A model generated the notes under the pieces. That model was not told the DNA's origin, ran no database searches, and was given only the letters and a program-made list of their open reading frames with translations. A stretch of DNA of 64,000 nucleotides, taken from assembly GCF_009870125.1 (NCBI RefSeq), contig NC_046679.1, positions 24,304,001 to 24,368,000 on the forward strand, given 5' to 3'. Shown piece after piece: positions 26,635 through 37,005 of this stretch (position 1 is its first letter; every line of letters begins with the position of its first letter). Source of the stretch: Drosophila pseudoobscura. Its lineage: Eukaryota; Arthropoda; Insecta; Diptera; Drosophilidae. The position numbers and the translations under genes were made by a program.

Positions 26635-29600
26635 AAACAGGACAACATCGCAGAACAAACAGGGACAAACAAGACAACAAAGTGCCACAAAGCACGTCCT
26701 CCGCGCCCCGACACGGTGTCAACAAAAAGTGTTGCAAAAGAATCAACAAGCAGCTCAGAAATTAATACGTCCTACCAGAGCACATAGGTGTGAAGTTCCA
26801 CCACGACTGGGCCCCACTCCCTGTCCCATCTGCGTGCAACTATTTGCTACGTGTCATAATCTTTTGCCAGAAAGTGTTGAGAGATGTATTGTACGAGTAT
26901 GTATGCGAGCTCATCGGAGTAAGACGAACGCCGAAGGGGATCACATGGTAGGCACGAATTTGCTCCAGTTTGCTTGGGGCCGTCGCACAGTGGGTGAAAT
27001 TACCAATCTAGCAAGAAAAATCTGTTTGCCCCCAAAAAACAATTAATTATTTTTTAACAAAAATTTTAATTTTTAAAACCTAGTCAAGATATTGTCAAAA
27101 ATATGAAGGGTGAAAATTTTTACTGTGCAATATTCTTCGAATTTCTAGCCATTTTTGGTCTCTACATTCACTTTAAATAACGAAGGCTATCAAAATATGT
27201 GTCTCTAATGGGAACAAACTTTGGGAAAATGGGAACACCATAAACGAAGCTAACAGAATATAAGTGTCAAGGAAGTTCAAGGCAGGAGCCGTCTTATACA
27301 TATATATTTTTTCTCAACGAAATTTGAATAAACGGCAGAGCAGGACAAGCTTATTACACATTTATTAAGTTTAATGTTGTAATACCTTTCAAAACACAGT
27401 CTAAAAATAATTACTATTCGTTAGTACACACCCCAGATGATACGGAAAACAATTTTTACTTCGAAATTTGACTAACCTGAAACAGCGCATCCAAAATGGC
27501 ATCATATGGTATGTTCTATAGCCGAAGACTGTTCGAACTTATAAACTAAAAATATAAGAAAAAACCCGATATCTCCTGAAGGAATTCTAAATGGATACAG
27601 CCAACAAAAATTCAAAATAATCCTTTTATGTGCCAGACGTGTTGCTTCAATCACTGTGCGTCCGTCTGAGGGTTTTGTTTGATTACGATTAGGTTTATGT
27701 CGGAATTTACCAAGGAAATGGGTGGCTCGTGGCCAACTACGTATAATTGCATATCGATTGCTCTTCTGGTCGGTGATCAAATTTCAAACTGAAATCACTT
27801 GAAGTTCCAGCACACTTTATGCGATAACACAAGGGTTCGGGACAGTTCCCTCCCCTAGCTGGCTCTTCCCGGCGCCTCGTACAAGCTGAACAAATAAGTA
27901 AGCAAATTTGTTTACCGAACAGCTAAGAGCCTGGCCAAGTAAAACAATGAAAGAAGAACCAACAAAGAAGCTTTCCCTTCCCTGCGTTGCGGGGGTTCCA
28001 ACGATATAAATATGCTTTCAGCTATAAAATTATAGCCAACGTTCCTGCAACGTTTATCAAAGCATTTGCACTGCTGAGCATGCCAATGGTAGAACTAAAC
28101 TACTTAGCGATGACCTTCACAGATTCCTGCCACGCCAACCTCCCACTCCCTCCTTCAGATGGCAGGTTGCACGGGGCAACAGCTGGCTCCAGCCTGGGCC
28201 AGGGCCACGGCCATTATTAATACCAATTAAATGAGCTTAGGACTTCTTTGTGTGCAAATCATTGAATGCTTATTACGCATACGCCACATGGACCAGCGAT
28301 CCTGGAAAATATATGGCGCCGCCATGACAATGAACAAACTTTTTAATTGAAAAAAGTAAGCGGAAAAACTGCCGACTGCGAGTAGATAAGATAACAAGAG
28401 AGCAAAACCTCTAATTATTTTGCATAACGCTTCATTAGAAAGCCGCAGAGGGCACAAAAAAAGGTTCTTCTTTTCGTCATTACTTTAACGGCCTGGCCGT
28501 CTGACGAATGACTTAATCACCCAGAAAAGCGCCACACAAATCAACGAGCACAACAGGCCCGACTCCGGGTCCGGGTCCTAGGCCGAGTCGGGCTGTTGTC
28601 ACAGAACTTTCCAGGCGACTCGGCTGCCAGAACTCCGCTCAAAATTAATGGAGCAAATCAAACGAGCAGAGAGCAGACACCAGCCCTTAGTCCAGTTCCG
28701 TAGGATGAGTTGGATCCGGACCAGGAGCTGGACCCATAGGCGGAGTCGGAGCCCGGAAAGAGCCAGCCTTTAGTAATGACAAGATTTGTGTGGGCTGCAT
28801 ATAAAATTAGCGAAAAGTCGCCGCGAACCCGCCTGGCCTCGCATCGCATCGTTTCAAACTTTAAGTTCCACGGCCAGAGCTCATTTATTTTACTCTGGAC
28901 GAACGTTTCATGGCGTGGCCGGGGATCTCATTTTTACTACTTTGTTTCTTTCATACCCTCTCCGAGTGGGCTAGGTCATTTTTACCAGAGGTTTGACCGG
29001 TTATTTTACATCACAATTTGAACCAACTAAGGCTTAGTAATTGTCCGCGATTTGTGATTGATGTTTCGACCACTGCATTTCAATAATTTCCACAGACGCG
29101 CGGTGTGCCCAAAGGCACTTTTTTGGTCAATTTTGGAACACACGTTCTTCACATGGAAAAACAATACTTTCATGGTCAGCTAGTTATAAATGTCTGGTTT
29201 AAAAAGTGCTAAAAATAACTGTTTTGTTACATTTGGAAGAGTATTCCAGTCTTCAGTCTTGTGGCGCCTTCACTATATTCTCCTCTTTTAATTTAAAGTC
29301 AAGCGAAAATTGCAAAAATATTAACTTCCTGTGCAACCAGCAAACAAACAACTGCGGAGTTGGGTCATGAAGATTTTAAAACTTCATTTTTGCGGGATAC
29401 TTTGTGGTGTGCATTTTATATTTATGATTTGTATTCTGTTCCTCCGGGCAAGACAGGCTTTAATTAAGCCAAGGAAAACTCAAGTCTGGCTTTAAGGGAG
29501 CCTTGCCTGCCGGCCCTGGGTACAATTCAAGACGCAGACAGTGCACATGGAAAATTTCGTTGAATTGGCACAAAATGTAATAATCATTTCGCAGCTCTTC

Positions 29601-29925
29601 TCGCACTTGTGCCTGGCGCAGGGGGGTCAGAGGTTGTCTGTGTAAGGGAAACAGCTGTTTCCGCAGTCAAGCCGGATGGGGTTAGGCGGTTCTGGCTGCT
29701 CTGCAGAGAAGGGCAAAGTGGAGTCTCTGTGTGGAACTGTGCGAGGCGTGTGCCACAATTTGCTATTCATTTGAATTTTCAGCTTGCTCCGTTGCTTGCC
29801 GCCGCCATCGTTCGACCATAAAATTCAAAAGATTATGAAAATTTCGCTTTTGGCCACTTCCTTGTGCTGCCACAAAAATATTTGGCTTATTTTGCTGGTG
29901 TTTTCCTGGTTGCTGCGGCAGCCGC

Positions 29926-29952
29926 TGTGTGTGTTTGTGTGTGTGTGTGTGT
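29926..29952 (+). repeat. GT microsatellite
   Basis: A dinucleotide GT run interrupted once by TTT, near the centre of a gene-poor interval. Confidence 0.85.
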
Positions 29953-32900
29953 ATGTGGCCACGGCCACTGCAACAATAATAATCATAATGCAGAAACGTG
30001 CTGCACTCCCAGCCACTCATCCGTACAATTTCAATGTGGCATTCATTTCGGGCGAGCGATCATTGCTGGAATTTAATCAACCTTTTTGGTGTTTTATTTC
30101 AATTTTAGATTTAGTTTTTAGCCAGATACACAGAGTGGACGGGTGCTCATGGGCATGATATCTATTTTTGGTGGAATTATAAAGTGTATAAATTGGGACG
30201 AACTAAGAGCGAAAAGCAAAGTGTTCAAGGATGCAACGTATTTCCATAGTTTATTTAACGAGATTAGAAATCTTAAAATTATTTCAGTTACAGAATCTAT
30301 GGCCCACCGCTAGCGATAGAGGGACACAAGTGCGAGTCCCTCATCGAGAAGGATATTGACTGGGTGCTGACGGATGGATTTTCACATCAGTCGGAAAAAA
30401 ATTCATTCATCATTATCTAAAAAATGAAGAATATAAGAGCGTGCTTACCTACCTGAAAATCCCTGTTTAATCGTATATTCCGAGCTCACTCTGTCTGTCC
30501 TATTTCCCAACGAGTAGCTGTACTGGATAGTTACCGTATTACGATTTGATGATAACCTGTTGCATTATATTTCAAGAATACTGGCAATTTCCCCAGGAAA
30601 ATGTCCCATTTTATGTCATCTTCTTGCAACTGCGGCTTTCTTGCAGGCCGTTGCACTGTGACCAAGCGAGTACCGCTACTTGGACATTCATTTCATCCCA
30701 TTACCAGTACTTAGATAAAGCCAAAGGATTTCAACTTAGAGAGCTCTTCTTGGCATTTATGCGCTGCTCGCCGCCAAGTAAAACCAGCAGCTGAAAACTG
30801 TTGCTGGAATTTTTATATTTATTTATTTATGAGCTGACAGGCAGACAGCCGTAAGTTGGAGTCCAGCATTGTTGTCGGTTGTGCATTAGGAAAAAATATA
30901 CATTCATACAACACATTGTCATAGGAAAAGTTACTAAATCCATGTGCATTATTTAAAGTTTACTCAGCTTTAGTTTTCATTTTGCCCATGGGGCAGATTC
31001 AAGTCACGTGACTGCCTTTGGACATCGAACTCGTACGGGAATCCCAGCGGGAATTTCGAAAGGTCTAACGAGCGTGACAAATGCAAATGAAAGTAACGAA
31101 CCAAAATTTCATCTGACCCAATGGACACGGACCTGACATAACCGTAAGTTAGGAGTGAAGTAGGCAGACCGAGACATTCCCGAGACGGTAAAAATCTAAT
31201 CAAATGCTTAGATTGCTTTGGTAATTGTAGCAAATGTTTCGAATTCTAACTACTAACGGTTACCACGTATGCTAACCTAAATTCTTGAGAATTATTGAGG
31301 AAATTGCCGTTTTATTTGGCGCCCACTTAGCAGGCCCGAAATCAGGAAGGAGCATAATGTTTAACTCTAAAATTATCATATGTCCTTCTTAGTTAACTTT
31401 TGATTACACGCCAGCCATGAAAACTCTACCTTTATTGCTAAGCTACTCTGTGAGAGATAGAGAGTTCGCTGACAACAAATCGACGGAAGCAAGGACATTA
31501 TTATTAACATAGCTATATCGATATTCATGCTGATCAAGGATATATTTATGTAGTTATGCGCTCGGAAGCGCTTCCTTTAGGCTGTTACATACATACATCA
31601 TACAAAATATAATAAAGCCTTGTTATCTTTAAGTACCAGGTATAACATCTACAATTTCTCCTAAAAATAGTACAAAATATTCCCAGCTGCAAAAATCTAG
31701 TTTAAAAAAAAGCATGGACAACTTATTTAAAAACTTGAAATTTAACGCCAAAAATGGATTCTCTCATCAAAGGGTTGAAAATGATTTTGCTTTCGTTGGT
31801 TTTTCTTTTTTTCGTTTTTTGGCTGCATGGAATTTTTGCAATTTTCCACATGCCAATTTTTTTTTCGGCTGGCTGTCTTATGCCCTTAAGGGTACGCTGC
31901 AGTTGCAAATGCTTGAAATTACATTTTTCGCATTAATAAAAATGAAATAAAAATAAAAACTGAGCTCCTGCTTGGGATCCTGCTGCTCCTGCCGCTGCAT
32001 CAGTGCACGAAATATGCAAATGCGCCGCGTGCAGTGCAGCAGATAAAACCGAGCAGGAGACACATGTGTGTTTTTTTCGGTTTTATTTTTCCCTTTTTTT
32101 GGAGCTGGCGCTGGAGGGAGTTCCTGGGTGCCTCACATAATGGGGAGCAGCTGTTGCAGGCAGTGCCAAAAGTCACAATAAATTTGTGCATTAGTTTCCC
32201 TCAGCCCCAGCTCTCCAAGCCAGAACGCCGGATCTAGAATCCAGTGCCAGTACCAGTGCCAGTGCCGTTGGAGGTCTCTGGCCTCTAATATGTTTTGAAT
32301 ATAAATATAGATAGTAGAAGGTATATGTTAAATTATTTGGAATTTGTTTTCTCATAAATAAAATAATGTCTGCTTCTGTTTAATGATGCCAAAATATTTA
32401 TACAGAACTTGAAAGCGCCGCGAGGACTCCTCTCGACTGTGACTGATGGCCAAACTGATGGCAGAAACAGCTCCTGGCTATTTGGCCTGGGTTTATTTGG
32501 AAAAATTAATTAGTTTTTCATTTGCTAGCTACATTTCGCTATTGCAACAGAGAGGGGAAAATGAGTCTGTCGAGGTTCTGTCCGGAGTTAATAATGGAAT
32601 TTTTGGGGAATCAATAAGGTTATACAAGATTTTTAAGTTTTTGCATTAACTTATTCAATTTTGTGAGTTTATTTTATTAATGAAATGTAAATGAAATGAA
32701 TGCTGTTGAGCTACTGAGCTATTTCCGCAGGTTATGTTTGTGATCTATATATTAAAAGTAGAAGATTGTTCGGTGTTATACGGTTTACTTTGAGTGATGG
32801 TATATAATGCGATACAGTGTCGAAAAAATAGTGAAAGGTTCGAATTAGGTTTATGACGAGAGCACGACAAGTCTGTTTGATGATTAGCTCGATTCAAGAC

Positions 32901-33136
32901 GGGGTCAGATTGAAGACGCGGGAGTTGGTTCAAGCGAGAGCTCGACAGGTCGAGAGAGCAATAGAGAAGGCGAAAGAAAGGCGCACGATAACGGCTGTAA
33001 AGGCCGTCGAATTTTACAAAATTGTCTACTGGTAATCTAGTAGTCAGTGGGGATCAAAGTTAGAAACTTGGACTAGAAAACTGGGGGAAACAGGAAAATA
33101 GATATGACACTTTATGGCCTTTCTGGGCAAAGAAAT

Positions 33137-33710
33137 GTGTAATTTCACAAATAAGTACCATGTCAACGCAGTATACCTTATGTAACCGTAACGTAATCTA
33201 TTGTTTAGATCCGTCACATTCAACATTCCCATTCACGACCATCTTCGCTGGTTGTCAAAAGCAGGAAAGATGCCATTCCTGACGAAACGATTGTGAATAT
33301 TTAAGGTTTAAGCGTTTAAGCCAGCTGATCGTATCCTTCCGAAAGCATAATATAGACGCCATTTTGTAAAGGTTTCACAGAAAAGAAAAGGATGACATTT
33401 CATTGAAAACTAAAGTCTTGTTTTCACTGCTGCTGTCAACACCTTGGCAACAGAGAAGAGCCCACAGTCCAAGACTATCAAAGTTATTACTGGGATTCGG
33501 AGAGTTCGAGTAATCACTAGAATGGACGACATGCCACTGTCTGGACTTGACTTTTGCAAACTTCGTTTTAGTCAAGGTCTGATAGTGTTTGAAATTCGGA
33601 TTTCACTACAATTTAAGCTGGTACTCCAGTAGAAAGTGAATGTTCGACCAGTGAAACCAGATTCCTGCGTATATAAAACAATAAATGGATATACAGAATT
33701 GAGGTTCGTA
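33137..33710 (+). pseudogene. Collapsed upstream duplicate of the Pro/Gly-repeat gene locus
   Basis: The stretch aligns piecewise, in order, with the flanks of the gene at 33887-36802. Positions 33137-33232 match the promoter flank 33731-33825 (TGTAATTTCAC, GTATACCT, CAACATTCCCAT shared). ATCTTCGCT at 33241 may match the signal-peptide codons at 33917. Positions 33277-33330 match the stop-codon flank 36790-36840 (CCAGCTGATCGTAT shared). TTTCATTGAAAACTAAAGT near 33398-33416 matches 36945-36963, and GTATAAAACAATAAA near 33670 matches one near 37105. Between the two flanks only about 90 bp remain where the other copy has 2.9 kb, and the TATA box is lost. It is read here as a tandem paralogue whose repeat array was deleted. 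The reverse order, an ancestor without the array, is less likely but possible. Confidence 0.6.
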
Positions 33711-33831
33711 AGACTATTCCCCTAGGACTATGTAATTTCACAAAAAAATACCACGTCAAAACCAGTATACCTGATGTAACTGTAACTAAATCGTATGATT
33801 CGATTCGTCTAAATCAACATTCCCATGCTCG

Positions 33832-33866
33832 TATAAATGGAGGATTGCACGGCCTCGGCTTCATAT
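33832..33866 (+). promoter_or_regulatory. TATA + initiator promoter of the Pro/Gly-repeat gene
   Basis: TATAAAT begins at 33832. An initiator-like TCATAT starts at 33861, putting its A (33863) 31 bases downstream of the TATA start, the standard spacing. The predicted 5' UTR is only 24 bases before the ATG at 33887. TATA+Inr with a very short leader is typical of strongly, tissue-specifically expressed fly secretory genes. Confidence 0.6.
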
Positions 33867-33886
33867 TGATTCTCTACCTCGCTAAT

Positions 33887-36802
33887 ATGAAGCTCTATTG
33901 CGGGTTCCTTTTTTTGATCTTCGCTTTGGGGTTTGCCAGGCCGCAGAACGGAAATGGCAACGTAAATAAAAATTTCAACAAAGTCAAAATTGGAGGTCAG
34001 GCTACGTCAGCTCCTATTGCTCCAGCACCAGCACCAGCATTTGGTGGCCCAGGACCGGGAGCGCCAGGACAGGGCTGGCCAGGACCAGGGGAGCCAGGAC
34101 ACGGTGGCCCAGGACCCGGTGGCCTAAGACCCGGTGTTCCAACACCTGGTGGACCAGAACCGGGAGGACCAGGATCGGGCTGGCCGGGACACGGTGGCCC
34201 AGAACCAGGGGGGCCAAGACCCGGTAGCACAGGACCCGGTGGCCCAGGACCAGGTTGGCCAGCACCGGGAGCGCCAGGACAGGGTTGGCCAGCACCTGGA
34301 GTCCCAGGACCTGGTGGCCACGAACCGGGAGGTCCAGGACCAGAAGGCCCAGGACCAGGAAGCCCAGGACCAGGACTTCCAGGACCGGGAGGCCCAGGAC
34401 CTGGTGGCGCAGGACCTAGTGTCGCAGGACTCGGTGGCCAAGGACCCGGTCGCCCAAAACCTGCTGTCCCAGGACCCGATGGCCCAGGACCGGGCTGGTT
34501 AGGACCGGGGGGGCCAAAACCCGGTGACCCAGAATCGGGGGGACTAGGACAAGGCGGGCCAGGATACGGTGGCCCAGAACCAGGAGAGCTAGGACCCGGT
34601 GGCCCAGGACCGGGTTGGCCAGCACCGGGAGCGCAAGGACAGGGTTGGCCAGCACCGGGAGCGCAAGGACAGGGTTGGCCAGCACCTGGAGTCCCAGGAC
34701 CTGGTGGCCACGAACCGGGAGGTCCAGGACCAGGAGGCCCAGGACCAGGAAGCCTAGGACCAGGACGTCCAGGACCAGGAAGCCCAGGACCAGGACTTCC
34801 AGGACCGGGAGGCCCAGGACCTGGTGGCCTAGGACCTGCTGGTCCAACACCTGGTGGCCCAGGACCCGGTCGCCCAACACCTGGTCGCCCAGGACCCGAT
34901 GGCCCTGAATCGGGAGTCCCAGGACCGGGCTGGTCAGGACCGGGAGTCCAAGGACCTGATGGCCCAGAACCAGGGCCGACAGGACCCGGTGACCCAACAC
35001 CTGGTGGCGCAGGACCTGGTGGCCCAGGACCAGGTCGCCCAGCACCTGCTGTTCCAGGACCCGATGGCCCTGAACCGGGAGGCCCAGGACCGGGCTGGTC
35101 AGGACCGGGGGGGCCAAAACCCGGTGGCTCAGAATCGGGAGGACTAGGACAGGGCTGGTCAGGATACGGTGGCCCAGAACCAGGGGGGACAGGACCCGGT
35201 GGCCAAGGACCGGGTTGGCCAGCACCGGGAGTCCAAGGACCTGATGGCCCAAAACATGGGGGGACAGGACCCGGTGGCCCAGGACCGGGTTGGCCAGCAC
35301 CGGGAGTCCAGGGACCTGATGGCCCAGAACTAGGGGCGACAGAACCCGGAGGCCCAACACCTGGTGGCCCAGGACCCGGTCGCCCAGCACCAGCTGTTCC
35401 AGGACCCGATGGCCCTGAACCGGGAGGCCCAGGACCGGGCTGGTCAGGACCGGGGGGGCCAAAACCCGGTGGCTCAGAATCGGGAGGACTAGGACAAGGC
35501 TGGCCAGGATACGGTAGCCCAGAACCAGGGGGGCCAGGACCCGGTGGCCCAGGATCCGGTGGCACAGGATCCGGTGGCCCCGGACCGGGCTGGCCAGCAC
35601 CGGGAGCGTCAGAACAGGGCTGGCCAGGACCCGGGGAGCCAGGTCACGGTGGCCCAGGACCGGGTTGGCCAGCCCCTGGAGTCCCAGGACCTGGTGGCCC
35701 CGAACCGGGAGGTCTAGGACCAGGGAGCGCAGGACCCACTTTTGCAGGGCCCGGTGGCCTGGGTTCTAGTGGCCCAGCACCCGGTGGCCAAGGACCTGGT
35801 GGCCTAAGACCCGGTGGCCCAACACCTGGTGGAGCAGGACCTGGAGGCCCAGGACCCGGTCGCCCAACACCTGGTCGCCCAGGACCCGATGGCCCTGAAC
35901 CGGGAGGCCCAGGACCGGGCTGGTCAGGACCGGGGGGGCCAAAACCCGGTGGCCCAGAATGGGGAGGACTAGGCCAGGGCTGGCCAGGATACGGTGGCCC
36001 AGAACCAGGGGGGCCAGGACCCGGTGACCCAGGATCCGGTGGCCCCGGACCGGGCTGGCCAGCACCGGGAAGGCCAGGTCAGGGTTGGCCAGCACCTGGA
36101 GTCCCAGGACCTGGTGGCCACGAACCGGGAGGTCCAGGACCAGGAGACCCAGGACCAGGAAGCCCAGGACCTGAACTTCCAGGACCGGGAGGCCTAGGAC
36201 CTGGTGGCGCAGGACCCGGTGCCCTAGGATCTAGTGGCCAAAGACCCGGTGGCCCAGAATCGGGAGGACTAGGACAAGGCTGGCCAGGATACGGTGGCCC
36301 AGAACCAGGGGGGCCAGGACCCGGTGGCCCAGGATCCGGTGGCCCAGGACCAGGTTGGCCAGCACCGGGAGTCCAAGGACCTGATGGCCCAGAACTAGGG
36401 GCGACAGGACCCGGTGGCCCAACACCTGCTGGCCCAGGACCTGGTGGCCCAGGACCCGATAGTCCAGGACCTGGTGGCCCAGGACCCGATGGCCCAGGAC
36501 CTGGTGGCCCAGAACCGGGAGATCCAGGACAAGGAGACCCAGGACCAGAAGGCCCAGAACCTGGTGGCGCAGGACCCAGTTTCGCAGGACCCGTTGACCT
36601 AGGATCTAGTGGCCCAGTACCCGGCAACACAGGACCTGGTGGCCTAGGACCCGGTGGCATAACACCTGGAGGCCCAGGGCCTGGTGGGCTAGGACCCGAT
36701 GGGCCAGGACCTGGTGGCCCATCACCTGGAGTCTTAACACCGGGTTGGCAGGGTTGGCCGGGTTTTCAAGAACCGTACAGCCGAGGCCTGATTTACGGAT
36801 AG
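33887..36802 (+). CDS. Secreted Pro/Gly pentapeptide-repeat protein, 971 aa
   Basis: A single open exon. The open frame extends upstream to a TTG at 33845, but the first ATG is at 33887. It gives a clean signal peptide (MKLYCGFLFLIFALGFA, cleavage before RPQNG), and a TATA+Inr sits at the right distance upstream. Residues about 18-55 are a short Asn/Lys then Ala/Pro-rich linker. The remainder up to about residue 950 is an almost unbroken series of five-residue units of the form x-P-y-P-G (GPGPG, WPAPG, GPKPG, GLGQG, WPGYG). The end is WQGWPGFQEPYSRGLIYG. The mature part has essentially no cysteine and few charged residues. The spacing is pentads, not the G-X-Y triplets of collagen. It resembles elastin-like or flagelliform-silk (GPGGX) sequence, suggesting an extensible extracellular, glue, cuticle or seminal material. 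That is inference, and I do not recognise an orthologue. Confidence 0.85.
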   Translation: MKLYCGFLFLIFALGFARPQNGNGNVNKNFNKVKIGGQATSAPIAPAPAPAFGGPGPGAPGQGWPGPGEPGHGGPGPGGLRPGVPTPGGPEPGGPGSGWPGHGGPEPGGPRPGSTGPGGPGPGWPAPGAPGQGWPAPGVPGPGGHEPGGPGPEGPGPGSPGPGLPGPGGPGPGGAGPSVAGLGGQGPGRPKPAVPGPDGPGPGWLGPGGPKPGDPESGGLGQGGPGYGGPEPGELGPGGPGPGWPAPGAQGQGWPAPGAQGQGWPAPGVPGPGGHEPGGPGPGGPGPGSLGPGRPGPGSPGPGLPGPGGPGPGGLGPAGPTPGGPGPGRPTPGRPGPDGPESGVPGPGWSGPGVQGPDGPEPGPTGPGDPTPGGAGPGGPGPGRPAPAVPGPDGPEPGGPGPGWSGPGGPKPGGSESGGLGQGWSGYGGPEPGGTGPGGQGPGWPAPGVQGPDGPKHGGTGPGGPGPGWPAPGVQGPDGPELGATEPGGPTPGGPGPGRPAPAVPGPDGPEPGGPGPGWSGPGGPKPGGSESGGLGQGWPGYGSPEPGGPGPGGPGSGGTGSGGPGPGWPAPGASEQGWPGPGEPGHGGPGPGWPAPGVPGPGGPEPGGLGPGSAGPTFAGPGGLGSSGPAPGGQGPGGLRPGGPTPGGAGPGGPGPGRPTPGRPGPDGPEPGGPGPGWSGPGGPKPGGPEWGGLGQGWPGYGGPEPGGPGPGDPGSGGPGPGWPAPGRPGQGWPAPGVPGPGGHEPGGPGPGDPGPGSPGPELPGPGGLGPGGAGPGALGSSGQRPGGPESGGLGQGWPGYGGPEPGGPGPGGPGSGGPGPGWPAPGVQGPDGPELGATGPGGPTPAGPGPGGPGPDSPGPGGPGPDGPGPGGPEPGDPGQGDPGPEGPEPGGAGPSFAGPVDLGSSGPVPGNTGPGGLGPGGITPGGPGPGGLGPDGPGPGGPSPGVLTPGWQGWPGFQEPYSRGLIYG
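34040..36730 (+). repeat. 15-bp coding minisatellite (Pro/Gly pentads) with higher-order blocks
   Basis: The basic unit is about 15 bases, near GGCCCAGGACCCGGT, repeated roughly 175-180 times with substitutions. Higher-order blocks are visible. The segment encoding WPAPGVPGPGGHEPGG recurs near 34279, 34679 and 36079. The segment encoding GPKPGGSESGGLGQGW or close variants recurs near 34510, 35110, 35455, 35935 and 36240. This indicates both slippage and duplication of multi-unit blocks. Most reading frames, on both strands, lack stops over long stretches because the unit contains no stop triplet. Confidence 0.9.
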
Positions 36803-36999
36803 GGAATAGTTAGGAATTAACAGTCTGAACCAGCTGATCGTATGCAATCCCCCCAAAATCATATGAATCTCATTGATTAATGGTTTAGCAGAAAAGTTAA
36901 GGGTGAAATTAAATCTAAACTTTAATTAATTTTATTTTCAACCATTTCATTGAAAACTAAAGTATATTTTTATAATTTGTTTCCAAATATTCATAGTCC

Positions 37000-37005
37000 A
37001 ATAAA
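37000..37005 (+). terminator. Poly(A) signal of the Pro/Gly-repeat gene
   Basis: AATAAA about 200 bases beyond the stop codon at 36802; another lies near 37110. The first is the more likely end of the transcript. Confidence 0.45.

Larger units (their letters stand above)
22500..33130. other. Gene-poor interval with MITE-like element and simple repeats
   Basis: No coding gene is supported. Open frames are under about 150 codons, overlap on both strands and lack splice or signal context. The interval includes the MITE-like element at 26433-26634 and a GT microsatellite at 29926-29952. A small ORF (32853-33035) encodes a basic, helix-prone 60-residue peptide that I could not support further. 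Confidence 0.5.

Noticed and set aside
26603-27046. 147-codon plus-strand open frame
   Set aside because: It starts at TTG inside the MITE-like element and has a Gln/Arg-rich random look. No splice or promoter context.
32838-32850. GGTTCGAATTAGG resembling a tRNA B box
   Set aside because: No A box at the right distance upstream and no cloverleaf pairing could be drawn.
33845-33886. Upstream extension of the Pro/Gly protein (14 residues from a TTG)
   Set aside because: It overlaps the TATA/Inr region and would precede a perfect signal peptide. The ATG at 33887 is the sensible start.
33997-35565. 522-codon antisense open frame (Pro-rich) across the Pro/Gly array, plus other antisense and shifted frames
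   Set aside because: They exist only because the 15-bp repeat lacks stop triplets. They have no ATG context, signal peptide or non-repeat ends, and the sense frame has a promoter and signal peptide.
34040-36730. Regular repeat array considered as CRISPR or satellite DNA
   Set aside because: There are no spacers, the repeat is in one long reading frame with a signal peptide, and the genome is eukaryotic.
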